This document shows positions 1 through 8,195 of a stretch of 44,508 nt of DNA, in pieces. The notes below the pieces were generated by a model. The model did no database searches. It saw only the letters and a list, made by a program, of their open reading frames with translations, and was not told the origin of the DNA. The stretch is from positions 1-44,508 of the forward strand of contig CAJQPP010000057.1 of NCBI GenBank assembly GCA_905480235.1. The letters run 5' to 3'. Within the stretch, counting starts at the first letter, position 1. Every line of letters starts with the position of its first letter. The translations under genes and the position numbers were made by a program. Source of the DNA: an uncultured Pirellulaceae bacterium (GTDB lineage Bacteria > Planctomycetota > Planctomycetia > Pirellulales > Pirellulaceae).

Positions 1-1
1 G

Positions 2-2047
2 CTCAATCACCCCAATATCGTCACCATTTACGAGGTTGGTCAAGAACAAGACACGCATTACTTAGTCATGGAGGTCGTCGCCGGTGGCAGTGTCGCGGAT
101 TATATCGCCGCTCATGGTGCCTATCCTTTCGGTGAGGCCACCCGCATCGTATCCCAAGCCTGCGAGGGGCTGATCGCGGCCCATAAGCAGGGGTTGATTC
201 ATCGCGATATTAAACCCGCTAATCTTCTGTTATCCGAAGAAGGCTTGGTAAAGATTACGGATTTTGGTTTAGTTAAACAGATCCAGAAAGAATCACTGGC
301 GATGACCAAGACAGGGCAAGTCGTCGGCACGCCCTATTTTATGAGCCCGGAACAGTGTCAGTCAGGTGTCGTGGATGTGCGAAGCGATGTTTACTCATTG
401 GGCGCGACTTATTTTAACCTACTAACAGGCAAGAATCCGTACAACGATGCGGGGAGTCTCGTGGAAGTGATGTTCGCGCATTGCAACGCTCCGGCACCTG
501 ATCCCAGCGAAATCAGACCGGACGTACCTGAAGCGTGTGTGCAAGTTATTGAAAAATCGATGGCGAAAGACCCCGATGACCGTTACCAGTCCATGGAAGC
601 CATGCAAAAAGATTTGCAAGCCATTGGGAATGCACTCTCGGGATCTGGTGTTCGGCTTCCCAGCATGTCGATGGACGCTGTGAAAACGGTTCCGGCGAAA
701 ACCTCCTCGAAAAAATTTGCGGGTTCCAAGTTAGCCATGGTTGGAGCCATGCTAGGCATCTTGATGCTGGGCGTTGGGTACTTCGCGATTTGGGGTTCAG
801 GTTTGGGTGATGGGAAGACGGGCGAACCCTCAGCGACCGGAAACGCTCCACAGGCCGCGGCCTCGGTTACCGGCAATGCCGATCCGATCAAAGTAGGCGT
901 GCTTCATTCATTGACGGGAACAATGGCGCAGAGCGAGACTCCCGTGGTCGATGCTGTGTTGCTGGCGATCGAACAAGTCAATCAAGAAGGGGGTCTGTTG
1001 GGTAGACCTGTGAAGGCCGTCGTTGCCGATGGTCGATCTGATTGGCCCACTTTTGCAGAGCAAGCTGAGCGGTTGATCCTCGAGGACAACGTTTGTGCGG
1101 TATTTGGTTGTTGGACATCAGCTAGTCGAAAAACCGTGGTGCCAATTTTTGAAGAACAGGATCATCTTTTGGTTTATCCCGTGCAATTTGAGGGTATTGA
1201 GGAGTCACCGAATGTCATTTACACGGGAGCTGCGCCGAACCAACAAATCCTTCCAGCGATTCGTTGGGCCTTTGAAGAACAGGGAAAGCGACGCTTTTTT
1301 CTGATCGGTTCCGATTACGTTTTTCCACGCGTCGCTCATCAAATCATGCGTGACGAATTGGAATCTCTGGGCGCAGAGATTGTGGGTGATGAGTTTGTCT
1401 TATTGGGCGATACCGATGTGTCTCCCGTGATCGAAAAGGTGCGGGCGACAAAGCCCGACATCATTGTCAATTGCGTGAATGGCAGCAGCAACAGCGCCCT
1501 GTTTAACAGTTTGCGGAAAGGCCAGGAATTCGCTGAGGTGTCGACGCTTTCCTTTAGCGTGGGTGAACAGGAACTGCGCCCCATGAACATCGCGATGATG
1601 ACGAATGATTACGCCGCCTGGACCTATTTTCAGAGTATTCCTTCGCAGGAGAATCAAGATTTTTTGGCCAGGTTTCATGAGAAGTACGGGCCACAGCGAG
1701 TCGTGACCGATCCCATGGCAGCCGCCTACATTGGTTTGAAACTGTGGGCGAAAGGTGTAACGGAAGCACAAAGTACGGATCCGGCCAAGGTCCGCAGGGC
1801 CATGCGAAATCAACGGCTGCAGGCACCCGAGGGAGTGGTAAGAATCGACCCCGCAACGCAGTACACATACAAAACTCCCCGCATCGGCAAGGTGCGTCAA
1901 GACGGTCAGTTCGATATTGTGTGGACTGCTGCAGATCCGGTAGAACCTCGCCCCTACCCTGCATCACGGCGAACCGATGAGTGGCGTGCCATGCTTCACG
2001 ACCTGTTCACCAAATGGGGCGACCGATGGTCGGCTCCCGCGGATTAA
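2..2047 (+). CDS. Ser/Thr protein kinase fused to a UrtA-like substrate-binding domain (5' partial)
   Basis: The reading frame is open from the window edge, so the N-lobe (glycine loop, VAIK lysine) lies outside. Visible kinase motifs are HPNIV near nt 8, HRDIKPANLL at about 200, DFG at about 260 and the activation-loop end GTPYFMSPEQ at about 329. A low-complexity linker and one membrane helix (about nt 728-793) follow. From about nt 881 to the end is a periplasmic-binding-protein domain resembling the urea-binding protein UrtA/AmiC (starts KVGVLHSLTGTMA; FGCWTSASRK; TDPMAAAYIGLKLWA). The kinase side should be cytoplasmic and the binding domain outside the membrane. Inference: binding of urea, a short amide or an amino-acid-like ligand controls phosphorylation of unknown targets. 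No transporter permease genes are nearby, which argues for sensing over uptake. The domain calls are firm; the ligand is not. Confidence 0.93.
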   Translation, partial: LNHPNIVTIYEVGQEQDTHYLVMEVVAGGSVADYIAAHGAYPFGEATRIVSQACEGLIAAHKQGLIHRDIKPANLLLSEEGLVKITDFGLVKQIQKESLAMTKTGQVVGTPYFMSPEQCQSGVVDVRSDVYSLGATYFNLLTGKNPYNDAGSLVEVMFAHCNAPAPDPSEIRPDVPEACVQVIEKSMAKDPDDRYQSMEAMQKDLQAIGNALSGSGVRLPSMSMDAVKTVPAKTSSKKFAGSKLAMVGAMLGILMLGVGYFAIWGSGLGDGKTGEPSATGNAPQAAASVTGNADPIKVGVLHSLTGTMAQSETPVVDAVLLAIEQVNQEGGLLGRPVKAVVADGRSDWPTFAEQAERLILEDNVCAVFGCWTSASRKTVVPIFEEQDHLLVYPVQFEGIEESPNVIYTGAAPNQQILPAIRWAFEEQGKRRFFLIGSDYVFPRVAHQIMRDELESLGAEIVGDEFVLLGDTDVSPVIEKVRATKPDIIVNCVNGSSNSALFNSLRKGQEFAEVSTLSFSVGEQELRPMNIAMMTNDYAAWTYFQSIPSQENQDFLARFHEKYGPQRVVTDPMAAAYIGLKLWAKGVTEAQSTDPAKVRRAMRNQRLQAPEGVVRIDPATQYTYKTPRIGKVRQDGQFDIVWTAADPVEPRPYPASRRTDEWRAMLHDLFTKWGDRWSAPAD

Positions 2048-2060
2048 ACCAATGGATTTC

Positions 2061-2098
2061 CCCCTCCTGGAAAATGCCAGTTTAGCTGTCAGGAGGGG
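2061..2098. terminator. Inverted repeat between convergent genes, possible bidirectional terminator
   Basis: CCCCTCCTG (2061-2069) is perfectly repeated in inverse as CAGGAGGGG (2090-2098), leaving a 20-nt loop. It lies just after the kinase stop and overlaps the last codons (PPDS) and stop of the convergent PAC2 gene. No T-run follows on either strand, so intrinsic termination is plausible but not typical. Confidence 0.4.
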
Positions 2099-3044
2099 TG
2101 GGATTGTCTTCATCGCGAAACAGGTCCAGAAAGCGATCTTCGTAATCTCGGAAAACCTCCAGTCGATCCAGCTCTTTTTTTAATTCAAAAGCCTGCGAAC
2201 GATCGTAACCCGCCTCGTCAAACAGGTTTTCAAGGTGCTGCTTTTCCTCGGGGGTCAATTTCTCGTTTTCGAAGGGATCGGGTGTGAAAGGTTCGTCGTC
2301 CTCGGGCGACTCGGACTCGTGGCGTTGTTGTTCCAATCTGCGAACTTGTTCCAGCATCTGGGAAAGTTGAGCTTCGGTGCGCTCAGATTCCAAGGCCAGT
2401 TCGGTCAAATCGATGGGGATATTCATCAATTGGCTCATCGTTTTGAGTACGGAAATGGTGGCTTTCGGGTAAGGTACGCCGGCAAACATTCGAGGTACTT
2501 CTCCAAGCAGGCAACCACCGGGAATTCGGCGTTCGGCAGTCACTCCTAGTAACACTCCGTTCATGCCGGAGATACTGCCTCCGCTGAGGACCTGAATATC
2601 ATTTGCCAAAAGTCCGTGCAGCGTCTCTTTGTCGGTTGCTACGCCCACCACGCGCGATTCGTCCTGAAGCTCCGTGTTGGTAGCCATTGCGGCAAACGTG
2701 AAGATTTTGGATACCCCCTCGCGTTGTGCGAAATCGACGAGCTTGCGACAAAAATCGTAGCGACCTTGAGGCGGTTGCGCTTCGCCTATAAACACCAACA
2801 AGTCATGCTCGCCTTGAGGGTCGCGCCACGAAAACAGCTGGCTCTTGGGGTAACGAAAGGGCTGCACTAAACCCGAGGTAATAGTGACGTGATCGGCATC
2901 AAAGAGCTCACTCGATGCGTACTCTGCGCGAAACTCCATTTTCAGCTTGGAAATCATGTAGTAACAAGCTGCGATGGCAACCTGCCCCATGCCGGGCCAA
3001 GCCGCGATGAGGATGGGATCTTTCAAGCGGTTATTGTTTTCCAT
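2082..3044 (-). CDS. PAC2 (proteasome assembly chaperone-like) family protein
   Basis: 320 aa. The N-terminal two thirds matches the PAC2/COG2047 family: ILIAAWPGMGQVA near the start, then a glycine-rich core (LVFIGEAQPP, SKIFTFAAMATN, SGGSISGMNGVLLG) and a late PYPKATISVL segment. The C-terminal ~90 residues are charged and probably coiled (ERTEAQLSQMLEQVRRLEQQ), ending in an acidic tail. Archaeal and actinobacterial relatives are described as chaperone- or ATP-grasp-like proteins; the bacterial role is not settled. No signal peptide is seen, so it should be cytosolic. No proteasome genes are visible in this window. It converges on the kinase gene and is separated from the next operon by a 478-bp gap. 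The family call is confident; the function is unknown. Confidence 0.85.
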   Translation of the reverse strand: MENNNRLKDPILIAAWPGMGQVAIAACYYMISKLKMEFRAEYASSELFDADHVTITSGLVQPFRYPKSQLFSWRDPQGEHDLLVFIGEAQPPQGRYDFCRKLVDFAQREGVSKIFTFAAMATNTELQDESRVVGVATDKETLHGLLANDIQVLSGGSISGMNGVLLGVTAERRIPGGCLLGEVPRMFAGVPYPKATISVLKTMSQLMNIPIDLTELALESERTEAQLSQMLEQVRRLEQQRHESESPEDDEPFTPDPFENEKLTPEEKQHLENLFDEAGYDRSQAFELKKELDRLEVFRDYEDRFLDLFRDEDNPTPPDS

Positions 3045-3522
3045 AGGTATCGAAGTTTCTCTGCGTGGGAGTCTCTTGGTTCTGTTTTTATTGCTGTCGT
3101 CGCAAATGACGAAATTCAGCTGAACAATTAATCATTTCGAAATCCGCCCCAGAGTCAAATCGTCCTTCCTTTCTACTGAGGAAGTTTCGTTTGTATGACA
3201 TCCCCCGCGAGGCCATTTTTCACGGTAACGATGGTGGGAGCGTGAGTCGGAGAAAGTTTAGAGTTCCGCTCAAAAAGTAGGTTAGTCAGGGACTACGGAC
3301 ACTCTCTCTGGATTGCGTTCTGACTTATTATACCGAACCGTCGAGCCGGTTTTTAAACCGCCTGCCTAACGTTCGCCAAGTTTCGGGGCGGCCTGTCAGC
3401 GACCAGAATAAGACGCAAAAAATACTTGCGTAGGAACCAAACGCGAGAAAGCAGATAACAGGGTGAAAAGTCCGTCTGGCGTTTGTGCCGCTGGATGATG
3501 TCGTGCGTGATAAAACGCTTCG
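3045..3522. other. Intergenic region, no gene seen
   Basis: 478 bp between the PAC2 start and the WD40 stop. No convincing ORF or RNA gene was found. A small hairpin, ACGCAA (3413-3418) with TTGCGT (3426-3431), is present without a T-run. The region should hold the PAC2 promoter and the end of the six-gene operon. Confidence 0.5.
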
Positions 3523-4497
3523 TTATTCCGTTCGTGTCCGTTTAACGCGACGGATTTGACCGTCGCTGCCTGCCAGCACCCAAGTACCGTCCTGCGGATG
3601 GCTGGCGACGGTGTAGGCCCAGCCTTTGATTACAGGGATCGTCTCGAGCACCTCGACCTTTTCGGCATCAATTACTCTCGCTTGGCCGTCGGCACAGCTG
3701 GCGACTATTTGGGTCTCACCGATCCAGGCAATATCAAGTGGTTCCGATTCGAGTCGGATGTAACGCACCATGCGACCAATGATGGGTTGCCAGAAACGGA
3801 TCGTGCGATCCCCGGCAGCGGTGGCGACTATCGGCTGACCCGCAGATTTGGGACAGACCGCGATCGCATTGATGGGTCGAGAGTGTTGGTTCAAGCTGCG
3901 CAGCAACTCCCCCGAATCACCATCCCAAACGCGAACCGATTGATCGTGGCCTGTCGTTACCATTTCTCCATTGGGAAGAAGGCAGGCTGAACTAACGCCT
4001 CGTGAGTGGCCTTGGTAGGTTTTTATTTTCGTTTTCGTTTCCACATTCCATTCGGTTAATAAACGATCGAGACTTGCCGCAACAAGGTAATTATCGCCGC
4101 GCCACACAACCGATACGACGGAATCATCGTGCCCGGATAACTCCATTTGTGATTGGCAGTCGGGCCACGAGAAGATTTCGACGGCACCTCTTTGGGATGG
4201 CTCTCCGCCGCCCACGGCCAGTCGATTTCCAGCGGGTGAAAATTCCAGGCATTGCACATTGGGGAATGCCGTCTTTGCTGACCTTTGTAGTTTTAATTCC
4301 GGCCAACTGAAAACTTGCAGGCCTCTTTGTGAACAACAGACAAGTGATTGGCCATCAGGAGCGAATGCGATATCTGTGATCGGCGGGTTGGTAATAGGCG
4401 CGGGTTGATTCGCAACCGTAGAAGTCGCCAGTACGGCGAACATCGAAAATATGCAAAACGTCGTTGGGCAACGCAACCAGGAGAAGTATTTGATCAT
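3523..4497 (-). CDS. Exported WD40 repeat protein
   Basis: 324 aa. The N-terminus has a hydrophobic segment ending near VLATSTVANQ, consistent with a signal peptide. The rest forms WD40 repeats: LSGHDDSVVSVVW with TEWNVETK, then YQGHSRGVSSACL with VRVWDGDSG, then LNQHSRPINAIAV with IRFWQP. It is probably a beta-propeller scaffold in the planctomycete periplasm or paryphoplasm. Its ATG overlaps the TGA of the DUF1501 gene in an ATGA arrangement (4494-4497), which indicates translational coupling. Planctomycete DUF1549/DUF1501 modules often carry a WD40 partner, so it is likely the last subunit of that system. No enzymatic motif is seen. Confidence 0.88.
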   Translation of the reverse strand: MIKYFSWLRCPTTFCIFSMFAVLATSTVANQPAPITNPPITDIAFAPDGQSLVCCSQRGLQVFSWPELKLQRSAKTAFPNVQCLEFSPAGNRLAVGGGEPSQRGAVEIFSWPDCQSQMELSGHDDSVVSVVWRGDNYLVAASLDRLLTEWNVETKTKIKTYQGHSRGVSSACLLPNGEMVTTGHDQSVRVWDGDSGELLRSLNQHSRPINAIAVCPKSAGQPIVATAAGDRTIRFWQPIIGRMVRYIRLESEPLDIAWIGETQIVASCADGQARVIDAEKVEVLETIPVIKGWAYTVASHPQDGTWVLAGSDGQIRRVKRTRTE

Positions 4498-5876
4498 GCC
4501 AACAACTCCTCGATCACTCTTGATTCTTGCGGCGCGATGCGAATGGGGCGACCGTCTGGCGTCAACAATTCGTGTCCTGGGTCAATGCCCAGAAGCGTGT
4601 AAATTGTTGATGATAAATCACCCGGCGTGATGGGTCGGTCTTTGACAAATTCTCCTAACGCATCACTCGAACCGATGACTTGGCCGCCTTTTACGCCACC
4701 GCCTGCCATGGCTACGCTGAAACAATTGGGCCAGTGGTCGCGCCCGCCGGTGCTGTTGATCTTGGGTGTGCGACCAAAATCGGTCATGACCAAGACCAGG
4801 GTTTCATCCAGCATTCCGCGATCAGAAAGATCTCCAATCAACGCGCTGAGCGCTTTATCCAGACCCGGTATTAAGGCATGTGACGCCGACCGCGGATCGC
4901 CTGGGTGACGGTTCGCGTAGGTCTTGAGATCGAGATGATTATCCCATCCAGTATTATTGACCGTGACAAAGGGAACCCCCCTTTCGACCAGCCTCCGAGC
5001 CAAAAGACATTGTTGGCCAATGTTGTTGGAGTCTGCGATGTTGGCTCGTGGGTCGATGCTGTACCGTTCGCGCATCGCTCTGGGCTCCTCATTCAATTCG
5101 AATGCCGCTTTGGCTTCCTTGGATGCGATCAGGTTGTAAGCTCGTTCTAGATCGGGATCGGCAGAGTCGGTAGATTTTGATTTCAGGTTGCCAAACTCAT
5201 TCATGGCGTTGACGATTCGACGTCGTCGATCGAGTCGGGTGATATCTAACCCTTGGTAAAAATCGAGATCCCGAACCTTGTAGCTCGACTTACCAGGGTC
5301 ACTACCCAAAGAAAAATGCTTGGTGCTATTGGGGAGGAAACCATTTCCGAGGGCCGCTGCGTCACGTGATATCAGATTGGGAATCACGATATTGGACGGC
5401 AATACTCCGCCTTGTCCTCGCAATTGGGCGACGACCGATGCCATTATCGGATACTCGATCGCCGGTGTCGGTTGGTATCCGGTCATCAGGTACTGCACCG
5501 CAAAATTGTGAACGCCGAATGGGGATGTGACGCTTCGGACTACCGCCATTTTATCCAGCATTTTTGCCGTCAGCGGTAAGTGCTCACTGATACGGATTCC
5601 CGTCAGCTTGGTTGGAATCGAATCGAATGGCCCGCGCACCTCGGAGGGTGCTTGGGGCTTGGGATCAAATGTATCCAAGTGGCTGGCACCACCGTCCAGC
5701 CAGACCAGAATGCACGATTTGGCGCTGCCCGTTGTATTGGAATTCACACGCGGATTGGCTGCTATCGCGCGTTGCATTTGGAAGAAATTGGGCATCCCCA
5801 GACCCAGCGCGGTGAGGCCTCCCACGCGAACAAAATTACGGCGAGTCAAGCCATCACATCGTTTTGAAGTATTCAA
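4494..5876 (-). CDS. DUF1501 domain protein, Tat-exported
   Basis: The frame is open upstream to 6023, but that overlaps the preceding gene and lacks family similarity. I take the TTG at 5876, giving MNTSKRCDGLTRRNF, the N-terminus typical of this family, 47 nt after the upstream stop. The product is 460 aa. TRRNFVRVGGLTALGLG is a twin-arginine signal. The body is alkaline-phosphatase/sulfatase-fold-like: LVWLDGGASHLDTFDPKP, SVTSPFGVHNFAVQYLMTG, NNTGWDNHLDL, VLVMTDFGRTPKIN and GGRDHWPNCFSVAMAGGG, which carry Asp/His residues suited to metal binding. DUF1501 proteins are nearly always paired with DUF1549/DUF1553 proteins in planctomycetes; the substrate is unknown. It sits between that partner and the WD40 gene. 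The start codon is the main uncertainty. Confidence 0.9.
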   Translation of the reverse strand: MNTSKRCDGLTRRNFVRVGGLTALGLGMPNFFQMQRAIAANPRVNSNTTGSAKSCILVWLDGGASHLDTFDPKPQAPSEVRGPFDSIPTKLTGIRISEHLPLTAKMLDKMAVVRSVTSPFGVHNFAVQYLMTGYQPTPAIEYPIMASVVAQLRGQGGVLPSNIVIPNLISRDAAALGNGFLPNSTKHFSLGSDPGKSSYKVRDLDFYQGLDITRLDRRRRIVNAMNEFGNLKSKSTDSADPDLERAYNLIASKEAKAAFELNEEPRAMRERYSIDPRANIADSNNIGQQCLLARRLVERGVPFVTVNNTGWDNHLDLKTYANRHPGDPRSASHALIPGLDKALSALIGDLSDRGMLDETLVLVMTDFGRTPKINSTGGRDHWPNCFSVAMAGGGVKGGQVIGSSDALGEFVKDRPITPGDLSSTIYTLLGIDPGHELLTPDGRPIRIAPQESRVIEELLA

Positions 5877-5923
5877 TAGTCTTTTCCCGGTCTCATTGAT
5901 TTTACTAACGCTTAAAAACGCGA

Positions 5924-8146
5924 TTAATGGTTCGTGACGAATTCTCTGCAGGTCAAAATGCTCCAGACCATATCTTCCAACACCTCTTGTTGCTCGGCAG
6001 ATGTCTTTGTTTCGTCGATCCATTGACTCAAAAACTTGATTTCATCCTGGTTGGGTGGCCGGTTCAAAGCCGCTCGGTAAAACTCAGTGACAATTTCGAA
6101 GGGCGGCTTGTTGGATTTGATCCATTGGTCCAAATGCCCGCCTGCAGCACCGATACGTCCGTTCAATAACGCTCCGTTAAACAGGTGGAGTTTTTGTGCC
6201 AGAGGACCGGTGGGCGAAGGTGCTCCCTCGCAGGAATTCGTACGGTCGCAGCGGCCCAAGATATCCAGTGAGTTGGAAGATATCGCCCCGTCACGAAGTT
6301 CGACCGCTCGGGTGCCTGGGGCCTCTTTCCCGTATTGACCCGCAACGCCCAGCACATCCGATATGGCATCTGCGAGAACTTCTGGTCCCAAAGCCTTTTG
6401 CACTCCGTGCGAATAAAACCGTGTATCCGCCTCATTGCCTGCGATAGGAATTGAACTGCGGGCGTAGGTGGTACTCACCGCGATAACTCTCAAGGTATGC
6501 CGAATGTCGTAATCGTGCTCGATGAAGTCTTCCGCTAGTTGGTTCAGCAAGGCGGGATGAGTGGCCGGGTTGGTGGATCGGAAATCATCGACCGGCTCCA
6601 CCAGCCCTCGACCCATGAGTGATTTCCAAAGCCGATTCACAATCGCCTTGGCAAAGTAGGGATTATCGCGAGCGGTGAGCCAATCAGCGAACACGCCTCG
6701 CCCATCTTTCGTCTCGATGGGTAGGAATTCTCCGCCGGGAAGCTTCATCAAAGCAGCTTGTCCGGTATTCGGATGGATGTTTTTACCCAGCGGATTGAAC
6801 CGAATCACCTGGCTGCGCGTCAGTTTTGAAAACATGGCAGTCAGACCATGAAAATCGTCTTGTGTCCATTTATCCAACGGATGGTTATGGCAGTTCGCGC
6901 ACTTCATGCGACTGCCCATAAAAACTTCCGTGGTGAATTCCGTTTGCAGGCGTGCATCCTCAACTACGGTGAAAAAGGTTGCGGGGCCATATTCGGAGGA
7001 ATCTCCTGAAGCGGTAATGATCTCCCGGGCTATTTGATCGTAACCTACTCCATTGCGTAGTTGCTGGGCCAACCAATCGTGAAACGCATAGGCTGCTTGC
7101 GGAGTCGTCAGGACCGAGTTTTTGTCCACTCGCGATTGGATCCGTAAGAGTTGCGCGAATTTCAAGGCGTAGAAATCCACGAACTCATCCGAGGCGAGCA
7201 GATTATCGACGACCGTGTGTCGGTCAAAATGGGAGTTGATTTCTTCATCCGAGTGGTCAGGTAATCGCCCCGTGAGGTCTAAGGTAATTCGTCGGATAAA
7301 AGTGGAATCGTCAACTTGGGGTGAGACCGGTAAACGCAGGTCGACAAGGGCATCGCGGATTGCTTTGTCGATAAAACTGTTTGACGAATCTGCCGGCAAT
7401 TCGGTCACATTTTCGGTGGGAACCACCAATTCGATGGGGACCACTTCGGTCGAGTATCTGGCGATTACAATATGTCGCCCAGAGCGATTTGTTTTGACGG
7501 TTGCTGCGTCGTTATTAACCGTCACTGCCGAGGAATCATCTGCCACAAATTGCGTCAGGCTGGTAACGTCACGAATTAACCCATCGTCATAATGAGCCAC
7601 GACTTTCAGAGCTGTTTCATCTCCGACCTCGGTTGCAACGAATCGCTCAGGACTGACGGAAACATGTGTTAGCCGCCGATTTGCAATATACCTTGCGCCT
7701 TGATCGATCCATTTGAGCAACAGTTCAGCATGGTCGTCACCGGCATCGAAAATAGTGCCGCCGCCATGCTCCACCCATTCAGCAGGTTTCATGAAAATCA
7801 AACTCGACTCGGGGTCGGTCAAATTGATCCGCCGCCCCCGAAGTTTCCTAACGATCTCGTCGTAATCGGTGCCGGGCGTTCCCCCGTAAAGTGACAGCTT
7901 GAAATCACCACGGCCAATCGCAGAGCCATGGCATTTCCCGGCATTACATCCCAGTTTCGTAAACATGGGAAGCAAGTCGTTTTTGAAATCGACTGCTTCG
8001 CCGGTGCGATGGGGTGCCGCATTGGTTTCGATATTTTCAACTTGAGTCAGAGTGGCAACGGGTAAACCAGCGACCAAAGCAATGCAGTAGATCGCAGCGA
8101 CGCCGCAGTATGCCAAAATGATTTTCATGACTTGGTTGGCCTCCAC
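5924..8146 (-). CDS. PSCyt1 / Ig-like / DUF1549 / DUF1553 heme-motif protein
   Basis: 740 aa, with a signal peptide (MKIILAYCGVAAIYCIALVAG). The ATG at 8128 is an equally good start, six codons in. Domains in order: a cytochrome-like PSCyt1 region with CNAGKCHG at residues 67-74, a variant CX4CH motif; a Big2/Ig-like region at about 160-245 (VSPERFVATEV to IVIARY); DUF1549 at about 255-450, containing a canonical CANCHNHP heme motif followed by LDKWTQDDF; and DUF1553 at about 490-720 (ANPYFAKAIVNRLWKSLMGRGLVEPVDDFR). It is likely a periplasmic redox or structural partner of the DUF1501 protein encoded 47 nt downstream of its stop. The family is expanded in planctomycetes and its biochemical role is not established. 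Confidence 0.93.
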   Translation of the reverse strand: MEANQVMKIILAYCGVAAIYCIALVAGLPVATLTQVENIETNAAPHRTGEAVDFKNDLLPMFTKLGCNAGKCHGSAIGRGDFKLSLYGGTPGTDYDEIVRKLRGRRINLTDPESSLIFMKPAEWVEHGGGTIFDAGDDHAELLLKWIDQGARYIANRRLTHVSVSPERFVATEVGDETALKVVAHYDDGLIRDVTSLTQFVADDSSAVTVNNDAATVKTNRSGRHIVIARYSTEVVPIELVVPTENVTELPADSSNSFIDKAIRDALVDLRLPVSPQVDDSTFIRRITLDLTGRLPDHSDEEINSHFDRHTVVDNLLASDEFVDFYALKFAQLLRIQSRVDKNSVLTTPQAAYAFHDWLAQQLRNGVGYDQIAREIITASGDSSEYGPATFFTVVEDARLQTEFTTEVFMGSRMKCANCHNHPLDKWTQDDFHGLTAMFSKLTRSQVIRFNPLGKNIHPNTGQAALMKLPGGEFLPIETKDGRGVFADWLTARDNPYFAKAIVNRLWKSLMGRGLVEPVDDFRSTNPATHPALLNQLAEDFIEHDYDIRHTLRVIAVSTTYARSSIPIAGNEADTRFYSHGVQKALGPEVLADAISDVLGVAGQYGKEAPGTRAVELRDGAISSNSLDILGRCDRTNSCEGAPSPTGPLAQKLHLFNGALLNGRIGAAGGHLDQWIKSNKPPFEIVTEFYRAALNRPPNQDEIKFLSQWIDETKTSAEQQEVLEDMVWSILTCREFVTNH

Positions 8147-8195
8147 CAGATTTGGTGTTTTTCCCCGTTATGCACTACGCCGTCGGTTTTGCGGA

